Shown here piece by piece: positions 37,136 through 37,158 of a stretch of 37,158 nt of DNA. The notes under the pieces are model-generated. The model was given only the letters and a program-made list of their open reading frames with translations, was not told the DNA's origin and ran no database searches. The DNA lies in the IMG/VR virus record IMGVR_UViG_3300043411_000449, positions 1 to 37,158 of that record. One strand, 5' to 3'. The DNA is from a virus. Within the stretch, counting starts at the first letter, position 1; each line of letters opens with the position of its first letter. Made by a program: the position numbers and the translations under genes.

Positions 37136-37158
37136 GGAGCTAGGAAATTTTGGATCGC

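Noticed and set aside
1-37158. CRISPR arrays, insertion sequences, integrase or transposase
   Set aside because: No direct repeat-spacer pattern and no recognisable recombinase or transposase frame was found on either strand.

Overview
The window is a 37 kb stretch of a GC-rich tailed (dsDNA, contractile-tail) bacteriophage or prophage genome. Nearly every open frame is tightly packed, with ATGA/TGATG/GTGA overlaps between neighbours. The virion genes are mosaic. The head module resembles lambda (Nu1-like small terminase, gpA-type large terminase, gpW-like joining protein, portal, S49 protease plus scaffold, gpD-type decoration protein, gpE-type capsid). The tail module follows phage Mu order (DUF2635, sheath, tube, frameshifted chaperone, tape measure, DNA-circularisation protein N, hub P, gp45 spike, PAAR, gp46, gp47/J, gp48). 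No integrase, transposase, repressor or replication gene is visible. The host cannot be read directly; GC-rich codon use and a PhoB/CtrA-type winged helix make a proteobacterium, perhaps an alphaproteobacterium, plausible (inference).

Layout. 1-501: no convincing gene. 502-1034: a tRNA-like element directly in front of a small structural protein with an Ig-like domain. 1205-2425 (minus): five small early-type genes, two with zinc-binding cysteine patterns and one with a possible HTH. 2545-6254 (plus): a biochemical cassette of ParB-like domain + DNA methyltransferase, then a fold-type II PLP enzyme fused to a glutamine-synthetase-fold amidoligase, then a SET-domain methyltransferase. 6251-7075 (minus): a two-part hypothetical protein. 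7178-16387: packaging, head and connector genes. 16397-27523: contractile tail and baseplate. 27523-33211: fibre and adhesion proteins, including a 9-fold repeat protein and a serralysin-like metalloprotease. 33282-35241: lysis cassette (membrane-anchored endolysin, i-spanin, o-spanin lipoprotein, holin-like protein), ending at a strong terminator at 35506-35538. 35278-37135 (minus): six small early-type genes plus a ten-residue acidic leader peptide.

Most notable points. (1) A CCCTTTT slippery heptamer at the end of the methyltransferase gene joins it, by a -1 shift, exactly to the conserved N-terminus of the PLP domain. This suggests a 1,067-residue ParB-methyltransferase-PLP-amidoligase polyprotein followed by a SET enzyme, a candidate macromolecule-modification system. 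(2) A start-associated element, GGAGACGAC with an upstream ACCC core, precedes start codons of most small minus-strand genes. (3) Two minus-strand promoters share CTTGC-N15-GCCTAASTG. (4) The tail chaperone carries a textbook A AAA AAC frameshift site. Functional names come from motif recognition by eye; no database search was run.
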